Source: Apoda limacodes (lineage: Eukaryota > Arthropoda > Insecta > Lepidoptera > Limacodidae). Taken from it: a stretch of 64,000 nucleotides of DNA. Of this stretch, positions 23,560 to 34,736 are shown one piece after another. The notes beneath the pieces are model-generated. The model was not told the DNA's origin. It searched no databases and saw nothing but the letters and a program-made list of their open reading frames with translations. The position numbers were made by a program, and so were the translations under genes. Each line of letters starts with the position of its first letter. Position 1 is the stretch's first letter. The stretch is from positions 2,100,273-2,164,272 of the forward strand of contig OX291561.1 of NCBI GenBank assembly GCA_946406115.1, written 5' to 3'.

Positions 23560-23893
23560 TAAACGCCGTAGGATTTTAATACAAAACTATTTGCCGCAAT
23601 CTTCGAAGTTCCGTAAATTATACTTTGTATTTTAATGAGCAGCTTCAACCAGACGTAAAGATAAAGATCGAAAAATTTTTTCCTTTTAAAAAATAAACTT
23701 TTCCCCCACGATCCTAAGGTTTCGACCCCAAAAGGCTCAAATACATACCCACTGTCGAGAGTAGTGTATTTCCGCCTTTTGATGACTTCTGCAGAGTCCG
23801 CCGCCGCACCAGCTCTACTCTGTGTTCCTTGAAGATGTGACGGTGCCAGGGTGTCGACGCAAGTAGCATCCCATACTAAGGGCCGCCCCATCC
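23560..23893 (-). pseudogene. YLDD element, C-terminal endonuclease-like remnant
   Basis: In a frame different from the RT, GRPLVWDATCVDTLAPSHL is followed by SRAGAAADSAEVIKRRKY and YVFEPFGVETLGSWG. From memory of related proteins, a segment with an RPDG motif should stand between the Cys/His cluster and this WD stretch; it is missing here, so the PD half of a PD-(D/E)xK-type nuclease has probably been deleted. The sequence after LGSWG becomes basic and aromatic and is likely past the homologous region. Endonuclease identity is inferred from layout. Confidence 0.6.
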
Positions 23894-25483
23894 TCCACCA
23901 AAACCAAAAAACCAAAACCTGCCCGCACTCTTTGTGCAAGAAAGGCCGTGATGACCACGCTGGTCGACAGCAACACCACACTGGCAACGGTGTGGAGCAC
24001 AACATGGTGTACCCAAGCGGAGGGAGGTCGCAATTCTGAAAGTGGAAGAATCCAGGAGGGTCCCTAATTTTGGTGAAGGAAGGACCTGCAACCACAAACC
24101 CGATTCCCACTCGGCAACAGCTAGTAAACGGGCACGATCTGCAGAGTTCAAGCACGTATTAAGGAGTTGCTTCCGCACTTGTTCGCAGATCGACCCATCC
24201 CACAACCGCTGTGAAAAAGGATTTTTTGGAAAATCGGTATCTGGGCATGTTACAGTCCATGTATTCTTGGCTTCGTTCATGAAAGATATTTCAACAATTT
24301 CCGGAATATTTGAAAGAATTTTGTTAATTAAATTTTGATTACTATGAACAGAGGAAAGGAAAGCAGGGAGAGCAACACCTGAAATTGAACGGATACCTAA
24401 ACCTCCAAATCGCACTGGCAGAGAAGCCTGTAACCATTCTCGATGATTTAAATTTACATTCAACATAGAAATCAAAGTATTTTTAATGATGTTGTCCAAA
24501 CTCTGAACAAGGTTGGTATGTTTCCAGAGTTGACAACATCTAACAAGATATGTGAATTTAGGTATAAAAAGACAGAAACGTATAATTGTGAATGCCATGT
24601 GAGTATTGATTTTTGCTAAGCGATTTGAAACCTGCAAAAAGCTTTGAATTTTTTCCTCAAAAAATGAAGGGAAAAATTCGTCAAATATAGGCGAACCTAA
24701 CAAAGAAAGATTACTATTGTCGACTATTTTGATATTAGGGGTTAATAAGTTAAATTTTTGTATTACCAAATCCTTATCCTGGTACAAAACTGGAAAAAAA
24801 AGTTCACATTTTGAAAAATTTAAATTGAGACCAATAGAGCGAAATTCAGAGATCAAAAGGGCAAGGTCATCATATAAAGTATTTGAGTCACCACCTAATG
24901 TTCCATCATCCAAATACCAAACATTAAGTTTGGATTTCAAACGTTGTATGATGGGATGAATGGCCAAACTAAAAATGGCAGGGCCCAGAGGGTCACCCTG
25001 TTGACAACCTACGGCCGAAGTAATTTCATTTCCATTGTAAGTCAACTTTGAAGAAGAACCATAACATTGCCAAAGAAAACCATATAATTTTGGAATTTTT
25101 TCTTTAGTTTGTGTCAAAAGAGCACCCCTATCAACTGAATTAAAGGCATTCTTTACGTCAACCTTCAAGAGCAGGTTTCCACATTTTTGAGTCAAAAAGG
25201 TTCTGACGGAATGGACGGCAGCTTCACAACCACCTCGCAATCCAAAACCTAACTGTATAGGCTGAAAAATATTTGCCAAAACCAGCGATATCTTTTTACA
25301 ACATAATTTGGCGGCGAGGCGACGATAGGTCATACCAACTGCGATTGGCCTAATACCTCCATCTTTCTTCTTTAAGGCGCATAAATTAGCAACATATAAA
25401 ATATCCGTGATAGAATCATTAACTCGGCCCGACAACATTAAATTTATTAGAGCTGTCAAATCCCTCAAAAGTACCTCCCCGGA
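23876..25483 (-). pseudogene. YLDD element, reverse transcriptase core and zinc motif
   Basis: The open stretch of about 530 codons has no ATG at its start; it is the continuation of the frame above. Visible motifs (residues counted from the TTG at 25468): GGIRPIAVGMTYRRLAAK near 38-54, LKVDVKNAFNSVDR near 101-114 with catalytic D104 (motif A), QQGDPLGPAIFSL near 156-168 (motif B), and NVWYLDDGTLGG near 182-193 with D187 and D188 (motif C). A Cys/His cluster, HRCQCG...RGHHGLSC, lies near 495-511. All polymerase Asp residues are present. After TKSAGRF the frame turns into low-complexity FWFFGFGGGWGG, showing a deletion or frameshift. Confidence 0.8.
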
Positions 25484-25885
25484 TTATCCACTTGCACCAC
25501 ATAATAAATCCTTTAAATGCTGTGGTGTTAATGAATCTAAACCTCCAGCAGACCCACTTTGAAAAGACCCGATGGCTGCTGAAACTTCTAATTCTGTCAC
25601 CTCAATGGAGTCGTTATTATCTACCGGTGCTTCAGGAAGTGATAAATCTACCGCTGAAGCCGGGTGTTTTTCCTCCAAAATAGATAAGGTTTCAGGATTC
25701 GATGGTGCGATTGTGTCACTGGAAAAGAGAATACGTGCTGCTCCTTTAATATCACCATCACTAAGTTTGCTTTCTACAAGTTTGAAAGTGGCAGACTCCG
25801 TAGACTTTCTGAATTTATAAATTTGATTTAAGTCTGAATTATTTAAAGGCAGAAAAGAGTGCTCTTCCAAAGTACTGTATTTCAC
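25484..25885 (-). pseudogene. YLDD element, N-terminal part, ended by a nonsense codon
   Basis: A frame of 133 residues ends with SGSAGGLDSLTPQHLKDLL, the typical lead-in to an RT domain (G..GPD.l....lk). The stop TAA at 25484-25486 is followed in the same frame by SGEVLLRDLTALINLML, so the downstream RT frame is simply the continuation. The start MKYSTLEEHSF is the first ATG after an AT-rich stretch. Whole relatives probably extend further upstream, but nothing recognisable lies beyond 25890. The stop is most simply read as a decay mutation. Confidence 0.75.
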
Positions 25886-25890
25886 GCAGT

Positions 25891-26699
25891 TTTTTAATTA
25901 AAAGAAAAGTATTTTAATTAAAAGAAAAGAACGAAAATTCAAGTGCTCGCGGTTTTTGGTTTCATGAGATTCCGATAAGCCATTATTTTTTTTATATTTT
26001 TGTTTTTGAAGTTGCTCCATACAAGAAATTCCGGCACCTTTCCAAAAATATTAAAAGTAGTAGTAAATATGGCAAAATTAATTTTGTATGAAATTAATCT
26101 GCTTTGTTTACCCGTAAAGGTGGTTGGTGGAGGCTGGATGTGGGTTCAGTTTGATTGAAATCAATTTTACTCTGTCGAGTACCTAATAATCGCACTGTAC
26201 AGTTTGTTCTTGTTGCATTCTGGAATGACTTAGGATGAATCGAAATTTTGCCGAATGGATTATGAAATGCAACCTATTTTTCTTCAAATACTAAAGTTTT
26301 CTGGAAAATATCACTTATTCGCAAAAAATACCTTTTGTACAAAATAATTTACGATCATATACTTATTTTTTATTTATATTAATAATAAAGTGCAATAAAG
26401 TGTAATCCCTTCTTGTTTTGTCGCCTCTTGATTTTTTGATATTAAGTGTACATAATCCGAAAAATATTGATCTCCTCTAAGAGAATATCCTGATGAGATG
26501 GCTGCTATGATCAGCATCAGCATTATTAAGGGAAGTTTTTAAAAGTCTCTGTTCGCGATGAGTGGAACATCATTCAGTCGATGTAATATTTAGAACATAA
26601 ACTGCAATTATTAACTAATAGATCGAAAGTTTTACTTCATCCATCCATTATGTATTTATTTTATTATTATGTGTTTGAAATAAGCAGGCCTTATTTCAC
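25891..26699. other. No gene seen
   Basis: AT-rich. Two nearly identical words (TTTTAATTAAAAGAAAAG) lie side by side at about 25890-25930. Nothing coding recognised. Confidence 0.5.
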
Positions 26700-26870
26700 T
26701 GTCCAGCTTATCGGGAACAGTCTCGAGTACCTACGACGGACTATAAAATTCGAGAGACAAATGTATGCAAGTAGGACTTACCTCTCAAAACCCGTAAAAG
26801 TACTTGCATACATTTTACTCCCGAATTATCGAATCCAGCGTACTCGAGACTGTTCCCAATAAGCTGGACA
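26700..26870. mobile_element. Hairpin MITE of 171 bp
   Basis: The left end TGTCCAGCTTATCGGGAACA, with the bases after it up to about 26730, pairs with the right end TGTTCCCAATAAGCTGGACA (26851-26870) and the bases before it. Inside, TGTATGCAAGTA (about 26763) pairs with TACTTGCATACA (about 26801), so the whole unit folds into one long hairpin. No coding capacity. No clear target-site duplication seen. Confidence 0.8.
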
Positions 26871-29870
26871 TAGGCTATCTCAGTATCATCAGCTCTATTT
26901 GCATACACAGAGAGTGCAAACGCAACAAACACACAAACCCATTTTCACATTTTTATATTTTTATGGATTACATAAAACATTTTCACCAGTATATACAATT
27001 GAAGAACCCAATTGTAGCTCAGTGTCAAGAGACTAACTCTTTGAACTCATTAGCATACATCACAGCTCGTCTCGACTGCGAAATGAGATTTACATTCTGA
27101 AGGGATGACTTCTTCATTGCTTCGAATTAACAGTTTGAAGGAGCATTGTAATTGTTAACTTAGAACTCAAATTCATTTGTCAAATTAACAGTTAAGAGTA
27201 ACTGATGTTAGCTTGGAGATTGCGCCATTTAAAACTTCAGATTTAAATTCAAATTCAAAATCTTTTCATTTAAATGGGTCTCTAGTAACAATTTAGAATG
27301 AATTACATTTGCTTTAAAAACTAAATTCAATACCGGTTTATTGCTAGCACCCAGTAGTCACTTATTGTAAAACTACAAAAGAAAATAATATAATACATAT
27401 TATAGTAAATTAGCTAATCAATATGTTTTCATCTATTCGAAAAATGTTGATTGGTTCGTTATTAGGCGGGAGCAAAGTGCGTGTTTGATCCCGCTCTTAA
27501 AGCGAGTCGTTATTAATTTTAATAAATTTCTGATAAATAAAAATGCAAATATAACATAAATATAACATTTAAAAACTGACAAAATGTTTCTAATGTATGT
27601 ATAATTTTTTAATACATTCTTTTACTTTAAACATTATACTTTTATGCTTTTTATCAATATAACTTTTTTTTATGAGTTGTGTTTAAAAGCGCCTTTTATT
27701 TCTTTAATGCTCGGGATTCTACTCTAGGATCCTTCGCTAATTTCTGGATTCAAAATTGCGCCCTCGTCATAAAAATACTAATTGACTCCCTTGTAATAAA
27801 ATCTACTACTTATGTCTTGATGTATTAGATTCAGCTAAAAATAATCGAAACGATAATATATCATAAATATATCACTATAATGTCCTCCAACTAGCAGAGT
27901 TAGTCTTATAAGAAATGCATTTATCACTAAAAAGTGGTAATAAAGCGTTATAAACGTATCTCTTACGGTCGTAAGTGTGTTCTATATTAGTGCCTTATAG
28001 AATATTTAAGCCTTATAATATTAAACAGCATTTTGGTAATAATAAGAAGTGTTTTAAACGTTAAAATCAACCCCACATATCGCGCCTTTGACGCAGTACT
28101 GTAACTGCCTTTTTTACATCAACTATAGAGCCGTCTTGTATTATAAGAAATTTACTGCCTACGTGCTTGCGGATTTGTGGCTTCCAAATGAAAATTATAG
28201 TGCAAGTGGTTAAATATTGATAAAAACTCAAATATACAATAATAATGTACTATTGTTGATTTCTACATCACCGTTATGTATCGAACTTGAGTAATAAAAG
28301 ATTCCAAATAACTGCTATAGTGCAAATTATATAACTGCAACGAAAACACTCTTTTAACACTAAAAGGTCATCAAAACAGCTTCATTATAACTGTTACATC
28401 TCAAAGTGAAGTAACATATCACTTTTATTGGACCTTTGTAACACAAATAAGTAGCATATTACTACTTTTTAATGAACCTAAATATAATATAAAGGAAATT
28501 TAATATCGTTTTTATAACATACGTCCCCTAGTTTTGATAATGGCTGCAGAAGGTTGTATAAACTATTAAGTGTGCTATAGTAAGCATGTAGACACCATTT
28601 TATCATATAATTGCAACTGTCGAGACATTACATATTTAAATAAATATAAATGATAATAATTTTTGAAAATCAAGAGGGGGCATTAAAAAATTGTTAAAAT
28701 CTTACTAGAGTAATAAAATTTTAGTCGCAAGAAAAATTCATTGTCTAAGAAGATAACACTCGAACACTTTCACAAGCCGTGAGCGCCATCATGGTAAATA
28801 GTAACACGTATCAGTATACTCACCAAAATTTTTTTGACTGATTGTAACAGTTCATATGAAAAATGCATAAATTAAACTTAAAGATCCCCAAACTCTAATA
28901 TGGTACAAAAAGAGTCCTATAATAGAGTTGTGGTGGTTTTTTTGTGATGTAAGCGACACAATAACCTATATTACTGGCTATATTATTGGATTGCAATATA
29001 ACTGCGTCAAATCTTGCCTGAGTAAATGTTTGCATCATTGTTATACGACCTGTATGAAAGACTAATTAGTGTTTGTGGAAACGTTCACTCGATTGCTATA
29101 GTACGGACTTTTGTTAGTTGGGTAATACGTATAAATATTTTGTGCTAATCTTTTTGTCTTATCCGTTCCAGGTCTCCACTAAACTCACTTCACTGTACTA
29201 AATTAACAGCAGCAGTAAATTCATAACAGCATCTTTCTTGAAACGGCGTAATCTAATAACATTGTCAACGGCCATTCTAAATAAAGAATGAGGGTAAACT
29301 GTATTCAGAGAAACGTTTGATAGTACCCGGTGAATAACAAGGGCTTTACGATAACGGGACAGTAGGCTCTTCCAAATTTATTTTCTGAAAATTTGTGGTA
29401 AATTAGGTAGATCTATACAATATACCTAATTTGTATTGTTACTCGTACTTTACATTCTTGTACAGACCTTTTTTATTAAATCATAGTTTAAATTTAGAAT
29501 GTAAATAATACAATTTAATCAATCAGCATTGCCATTTAGCGTGGCAATGCTGCCAGCCTCTTAGCCACGTTGCCTGCTGGTAGTAATTTGGACGAAGTTC
29601 GTATTTATAGATTGTTATACTTTTACATAAGTAGGTAAGTAGGGTAATTTATTGTTTTAACTAGTTTCTGAGTATTGCATTTTTTACTCCATTTTTCGTA
29701 GGATCTGTCTATTTTTAAAATTTAAGATTGTATATATTAGGGTTTTAATTTAAATAAATAATTTAATAATAAATAACCGTAAATATAAAATAAATAATAC
29801 AGTCAGAACGCCTAAATCTTAAAATATTAAGTAAACATTTTTAAAAAAGCTTTTGTTTGGTCAAATTTTT
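26871..29870. other. No gene seen; contains one copy of a dispersed repeat pair
   Basis: AT-rich throughout. A repeat candidate at about 27886-28450 is listed separately. A short inverted pair, GCATTGCCA and TGGCAATGC, lies at about 29526-29550. Other stretches carry no recognised element and no coding frame. Confidence 0.45.
27886..28450 (+). repeat. Dispersed repeat candidate, family E, copy 1
   Basis: It begins CCTCCAACTAGCAGAG and then has TCTTATAAGAAATGC and TATCACTAAAAAGTGG. Near its other end it has TTTATTGGACCTTTG. On the minus strand of 59800-60395 the words TTCCAACTAGCAAAAATGCG, AATCTTATAA and TTATTGGACCTTAA appear in the same order. The match is patchy, so this is either an old family or a chance likeness. 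Confidence 0.35.
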
Positions 29871-30393
29871 GACGCAGACAGACAACGGTTTTCATATTGC
29901 ATTGTCACGTGAACCCAAAGGGCAAACAAAATTACAAACCGATGACGCGGACAGACAACGGTTTTCATATTGCATTGTCACGTGAACCCAAAGGGCGAAC
30001 AAAATTGCAAACCGATGATGCGGACAGACAACGGTTTTCATATTGAATTGTCACGTGAACCCAAAGGGCGAACAAAATTGCAAACCGATGACGCGGACAG
30101 ACAACGGTTTTCATATTGCATTGTCACGTGAACCCAAAGGGCGAACAAAATTGCAAACCGATGACGCAGACAGACAACGGTTTTCATATTGCATTGTCAC
30201 GTGAACCCAAAGGGCGAACAAAATTGCAAACCGATGACGCGGACAGACAACGGTTTTCATATTGCATTGTCACGTGCACCCAAAGGGCGAACAAAATTGC
30301 AAACCGATGAAGCAGATGAACAATGGTTTTCATATTGCATTGTCACGTGAACCCAAAGGGCGAACAAAATTGCAAACCGATGACGCCGACAGA
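29871..30393. repeat. 73-bp tandem repeat, 7 units plus a partial eighth
   Basis: Units start GACGCRGACAGACAACGG and end ACAAACCGAT or GCAAACCGAT. Starts fall at 29871 and every 73 bases up to 30382, where an incomplete unit of about 12 bases ends the array. Every full unit keeps the palindrome CACGTG, including unit 6, where the next base changes. Units 2-6 are nearly identical and units 1 and 7 more diverged, as expected if units are added or homogenised in the middle. Confidence 0.97.
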
Positions 30394-31129
30394 TAATGTG
30401 TTAAGTTTAACAAAAGTTTTCAATACTTAAAAAAACCATGTCTTCAAAGGACAAGTATGTCAAACAAAGCATTTTTTATTGCAGAAATTATAAAACCCTA
30501 TTACATTGATAACTTTTTTCAAGATATGAATTTTTGCCTTAGTCTTCGTTTTGACTAACCATCGCGTTTTGATGCATCGTAACAATACATACTTTTTCTC
30601 AAATATGCTACGATATACGACTATAGCTTGCACAAGCTTCTTTGGGATAAATCGTACTTGCAGTACAGAATCAGACAGCAGCCCGCAATGTTTTAGCCGG
30701 CCACTCGAACGGTCGAATATTTGCAATGCGTCATTAAATTAATTAAAATAATGAAAAAAAAAATCAACTTTTGTTGTCAATTCAGTTTTAATGTTGTTAA
30801 TATAATAAGTTTTTCAAATAAAAATTTACGTTATTATGCTATTGTTTTAATTTACAAGCATGTCTGAGAAAAGCACTATACAAGCCTTGGCCACAACTGA
30901 GCATAACTGGACTCTGTAATGCATACCTCGGCTACGCCTCGGCACGGCATTTTCGGGCCGCGGCAATAATATACTTTTTAAGACAAATCAAACTCTTTTG
31001 AAGCTTAAGTAGTTTATATTATGCCATCATTTTCCAAAATACCTCCATTTTCGGTGTCCTTGACTCTTTTAATGTGCATTTCCTTTTTCTGATAAGTTAA
31101 ACTCCATCGAGTTCCATAATTGTTTTGAA
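30394..31129. other. No gene seen
   Basis: AT-rich apart from a GC-rich patch at about 30925-30965 (CCTCGGCTACGCCTCGGCAC). Short frames on both strands at 30460-30742 have no recognised domain. Confidence 0.45.
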
Positions 31130-31425
31130 TGTTTCATGTATCGGCAGGGAATTCATTCTCAAACTTTAGAACCAAAATGGTCGCGTACAGTGCGGTTTCA
31201 AAAAAACTTCCGCCTGCGAAAACTTGGGTTGTGGAATGAGCTCCCTGCCAAGGTTTTCTCTGAGGACTACAGTACGGGGTTCTTCAAGAAAAAAGTTATT
31301 AGATTTTTGAAGGGTCGGCAACGCACAAGTGATTCCCTTAGTGTTCCAAGCTACGGTGACCCCTTACAATCAGGCAGACCGTATTGGTGGTACCTTAGTG
31401 ATATTAAAAAAAAATGATATGATTT
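31130..31425 (+). mobile_element. LINE J, 5'-truncated 3' end
   Basis: It encodes the last part of the J ORF2 protein: PKWSRTVRFQKNFRLRKLGL, WNELPAKVF, YSTGFFKKKVIRFLKGRQRT, then the 3' UTR words ACGGTGACCCCTTACAATCA and CAGGCAGACCGTATTGGTGG and an A tail. It matches 57700-57970 of the longer J copy. The peptide has no catalytic part. Confidence 0.85.
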
Positions 31426-32181
31426 GATATTACAAGTGTGTATTTGATCATACATATCCACCACTGGAGTTACTGAATGATTTTATGACTGTGTCCGTTG
31501 TATACGAGGTCTGAAATAACTTAAATCGGGAATTACATCGGCATAAATCGCCCCCGCCTAAAGTGGGAAAGGCCATGCCTTAACAGTCAACAGTGGGAAC
31601 GTATGAGGATAGGAGGAGTAGAAAAGTCACACGAAAATTGCAGAAAATTACTTTAAAAACCTTTTTAATTTTTCATTACTTATTAAAAATTGAATTATCA
31701 GAAAATGGTTTGAGTGTAATTTTGCTTATAAGCTATAAGCAGTTCCTACTCGGTAATAAAAGGAAACAATATATTGTTTTCAGTTTCTGTTTTGATAATA
31801 CGATTGGCGTCCTCTAATAATATGAACGCTCATAATTTAGCTAGGCTATTGAAAGCGATTGCATTAGCCGTAATATGATCATTCCCTTTCTTTATACCAT
31901 TCATCCTTTCAACCTACACATTTTTGATTATTCAATATCCAGCAGTTACTTACTCGAGTTATAAAAACCCCAAATTATTCAATTACTTAACCGAAACAAA
32001 CAATATTATTCATTCTTTTTTTTTCAGAATATTTTCATATTTATACTACCTTACCTATATTAAATATTTCTAAAACGTCCATTAGTGTATCATACGCTGT
32101 TAAATAAAGAACACCTCAAAGATTCGTTAAGCCTTTTTAAAATACTTAAGTTATCAATTAAACCTAAAATAGGACCCTTTA

Positions 32182-32442
32182 ATGATACCAGACAATGAAA
32201 TACTTGTCGAACGTGTGAGCATTTTGAATTCACAGAAGGAAATAAAGTACACAATGTCCCGTTTGGTTCACTTGAATTGCTTTCACGGGACGAATAATGA
32301 ATTTCATGTCTTCACTTCAATTTACAAAGGCTTTGGTGAAAGACAAAATGGCGAGGCTTTTGTTCAGGTTTTAAATTTTTATTCAAAACGTCGACGTTGG
32401 CGGTGTCCAGGCTGCGGCGGCCATATTATTGTTGAATTATGA
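32182..32442 (+). CDS. 86-residue open frame in the left palindrome arm, unknown
   Basis: It starts MIPDNEILVERVSILNSQ and ends with a basic, Cys-containing tail (SKRRRWRCPGCGGHIIVEL). No family recognised. The CPGCG pair of Cys could be half a zinc-binding site, but there is no second pair. The mirror copy at 37088-37348 is the same length with only two amino-acid changes (I/V and L/F) and one silent change that I noticed. A weak relative of the surrounding DNA near 5480-5680 lacks the frame, so this may be chance within a repeat. Expression is unproven. Confidence 0.25.
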   Translation: MIPDNEILVERVSILNSQKEIKYTMSRLVHLNCFHGTNNEFHVFTSIYKGFGERQNGEAFVQVLNFYSKRRRWRCPGCGGHIIVEL

Positions 32443-33718
32443 CGCTTCGTAGAACTGGAGAAACAATCACGAACAATGCTTTCATGCAATATAATTTATG
32501 TATAATTTATGTCGATACTTAAATAGCTTAAAGTTTGTGGTGTTTGCGATTTACGGTTTTAGCCTTTTATTTGGTTTTCAAATATAAGTTTTATAATAAA
32601 TACATATAACTGTTGGCCCCTTTTTTGGGGATTGATTTGGGATTTTGGGATTTTTGAACCGCGAGGTGAAAACCTTTACAATGCAACGATTATTTTGGCA
32701 CAGGAGTGGCTGGAAGGATAGAGAATAATATGAAATACTTTTTATTCCGTTTAAATAAAGGAATTTTTATAGGGTTCTTACGGCGATAACTGAATTCTGT
32801 ATGGACAAATCCGCGGAATAAGCTTAATGTCTTATAAATAACTATAGCCGTGAAAGACCATTAGCTTTAAAAACCAATAAAGACAAGGAATTAGAGTAAT
32901 GTAAAAATTTTAATAAAGTAAAAAAATAAGGAAGCGAATAGTGTTAAATATGAATCGTACAGGACCGTACTTTGTGGATTTTAGATGGAATATTCAGCAT
33001 TCTACATGAATCGGCTATAATTATGATGATATTACAAAATTCCTATCAGAGGAAAATGTTAATATGGACGGTACTGATCGTAGTTCATATTTCAGGAGCG
33101 CCATATAATATATGAGACACAATTTATCTTGAGTTAAGTCGTGAAGTGTTGAAAAGAGGCTTCCAGGAAAATACTTCTCATACTCTATAATTATTTAGTG
33201 CTATCCAGTAAGTTTATAAAAGTGGCGACCTTAATCTTCGGTATGATTATGTACTCATGAACAACATCTAAAATTATGGTTAAAATTACTACAAAATAAT
33301 TTGATTGAGTGAATTCACTCTTTTTAAAATGTAGAAGAAGGAGACGAGTACGAAGCAACTTTAAAGCTTTGTTTTTATTATGGAAGGCTTTGAAATAAAA
33401 ATATTATAAGCTTTGCTTTGATTTTAAACAGTGTCAATGTATATCATTTGTCAGTTATGAAAAAAAAGCGCAATATAAAACCCTAGTAGTTTGTGGTTAT
33501 TTGTTGTGTCATTCCGCGACAACTAAAGCCACACACGTTGCGGAGAGTAGAGTGGCTTCCACAGCGGTTTCTTTCAAAGATAATGTAACCACTGTATTCT
33601 TTCAGTAAAATTAAGCAAGAGGCCGCCTGAGGCCAGCTCCGGTCGTACTAGAGGGGAAACGGATGAGAGTGATGGAAGGCAAAGACAAAAGGGACTGTAG
33701 TTAAGGTAAATAAACGAT

Positions 33719-33800
33719 TTTTTTTCTATACCATTAAGGTGGTACCACAACCCAACGATCCGCCTGATGGTAAGCGGTCACCGCAGCCTATGGACGCTTT
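33719..33800 (-). mobile_element. LINE J tail scrap inside the left arm
   Basis: The words GGTAAGCGGTCACCGCAGCC and CGATCCGCCTGATGG match the J 3' UTR in reverse orientation, next to a T-rich run that is the old A tail. The same scrap sits in the right arm at 35757-35836, so it was present before the arms were copied. Confidence 0.7.
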
Positions 33801-34148
33801 AGGTAAAGGTCTACTGTTCAAAATGTATGCAAATTAGAGCAAAAAATCCTCTATTATCCTAATTTTGAGGTTGGGTTCACAATTTTCTAAAGTCTTACAC
33901 AATCGTATAATTGTACTTTTTTACCACGTCATAAAATTAACTTTACACTCTACAAGTATAAACATTTTTCATAGATTTCCCACATGACATAGATTATAAT
34001 ACTGATCTGAATATGTGAGGGTAAAAAGAAATAAAACAGAATGTGTTAAAGGGGCTGTGGCTGTTGGTGCGTGAACTGAAATATGGGAAAACGTTGAAAA
34101 TAAACATGTTGAGTTTATGGGGAGCTCATACGAGTAACACGCCAATAA

Positions 34149-34437
34149 TTCTAACAGCGCCACCTATGTGATGTTTAAGGTAACTAAATAATGCATTGTA
34201 TACAATGTAAATGAACCGGAGAAAAAAAAGTGTCGTGTTGTCGCTAGGTGGAGTAATAAGTTTACTGGTGAATAATTAAATATGTTGCTACTGATAAGTT
34301 TATGCTTGAACAAAGATATACGTATCAAGACTAAAAAGTATAAAATAACAAATGTAGTATTGCTGAATGATAAATAATAATATATAATATATATATATAA
34401 ATAATAATATCACATCACATAGGTGGCGCTGTTAGAA
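34149..34437. mobile_element. MITE of about 289 bp with 25-bp terminal inverted repeats
   Basis: The left end TTCTAACAGCGCCACCTATG plus TGATG (34149-34173) is the exact inverse of the right end (34413-34437). The interior is AT-rich, with an AT/TAA run near 34370-34410. It begins exactly where the left palindrome arm ends and has no counterpart in the right arm, so it inserted in the spacer or marks the breakpoint. Confidence 0.8.
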
Positions 34438-34736
34438 CAACGTTTTTGTGAACTAAATTTCCATACGAAATAAAAAAATATCAAATTGCAGTTGCGGCGG
34501 TATTGATATTATAATGTTTTTTTTTTTGACTGATTTCAATAGATTTATTTTTGTCCCCGATTTCTGAGCTTTCCTGAAAATTTAAGTGTTATAGCTAGTC
34601 CGAAAGTGATCAAAACTATGATTTCAAGATTTGGCCCAACCAAGTAAAACTTATAAGCGTTGTAATAAATTTAATTATTATTTTTTTAATCATTATATAA
34701 ATTATAGTTCGGTCTATTAATAATCATTTTAACTTT
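34438..34736. other. Spacer of the palindrome, nothing recognised
   Basis: AT-rich, non-coding, with a poly-T run at about 34517. It separates the MITE from the family D repeat. Confidence 0.5.

Larger units (their letters stand above)
23553..25890 (-). mobile_element. Non-LTR-like RT element with YLDD core and RLE-type tail, broken
   Basis: Three minus-strand pieces form one protein read from 25885 to about 23580: an N-terminal part, an RT core, and a C-terminal part resembling a zinc-knuckle plus restriction-like endonuclease. One in-frame TAA (25484-25486) separates the first two, and a deletion with frame change near 23880-23910 separates the last two. The RT has Y-L-D-D, unlike the F-A-D-D or Y-A-D-D of the other LINEs here, and no AP endonuclease precedes it. 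This suggests an early-branching, RLE-bearing retroelement lineage related to R2-type elements; the clade is uncertain. Confidence 0.75.
31540..34150 (+). repeat. Left arm of a long inverted repeat
   Basis: This arm of about 2.6 kb is the reverse complement of 35405-38032. The outer end reads GGCATAAATCGCCCCCGCC and the inner end AACACGCCAATAATT. Single-base changes and small indels are spread along the arms, including an extra stretch of about 50 bases in the right arm at 37687-37744, so the arms have aged and are not a fresh copying artefact. The arm holds an 86-residue open frame (32182-32442) and a LINE J tail scrap (33719-33800). Confidence 0.95.

Noticed and set aside
23815..24338. Overlapping frames on both strands at the end of the YLDD element
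   Set aside because: Out-of-phase readings of the RT element; only the frames with RT, zinc and WDATCVDTL motifs are supported.
30116..30310. 64-residue frame over the 73-bp array
   Set aside because: It only reads through repeat units, and the residue pattern repeats with the DNA period.
29871..30393. Evenly spaced repeats that might suggest a CRISPR array
   Set aside because: The 73-bp units are directly adjacent with no variable spacers, the genome is eukaryotic, and no cas-like gene is present.
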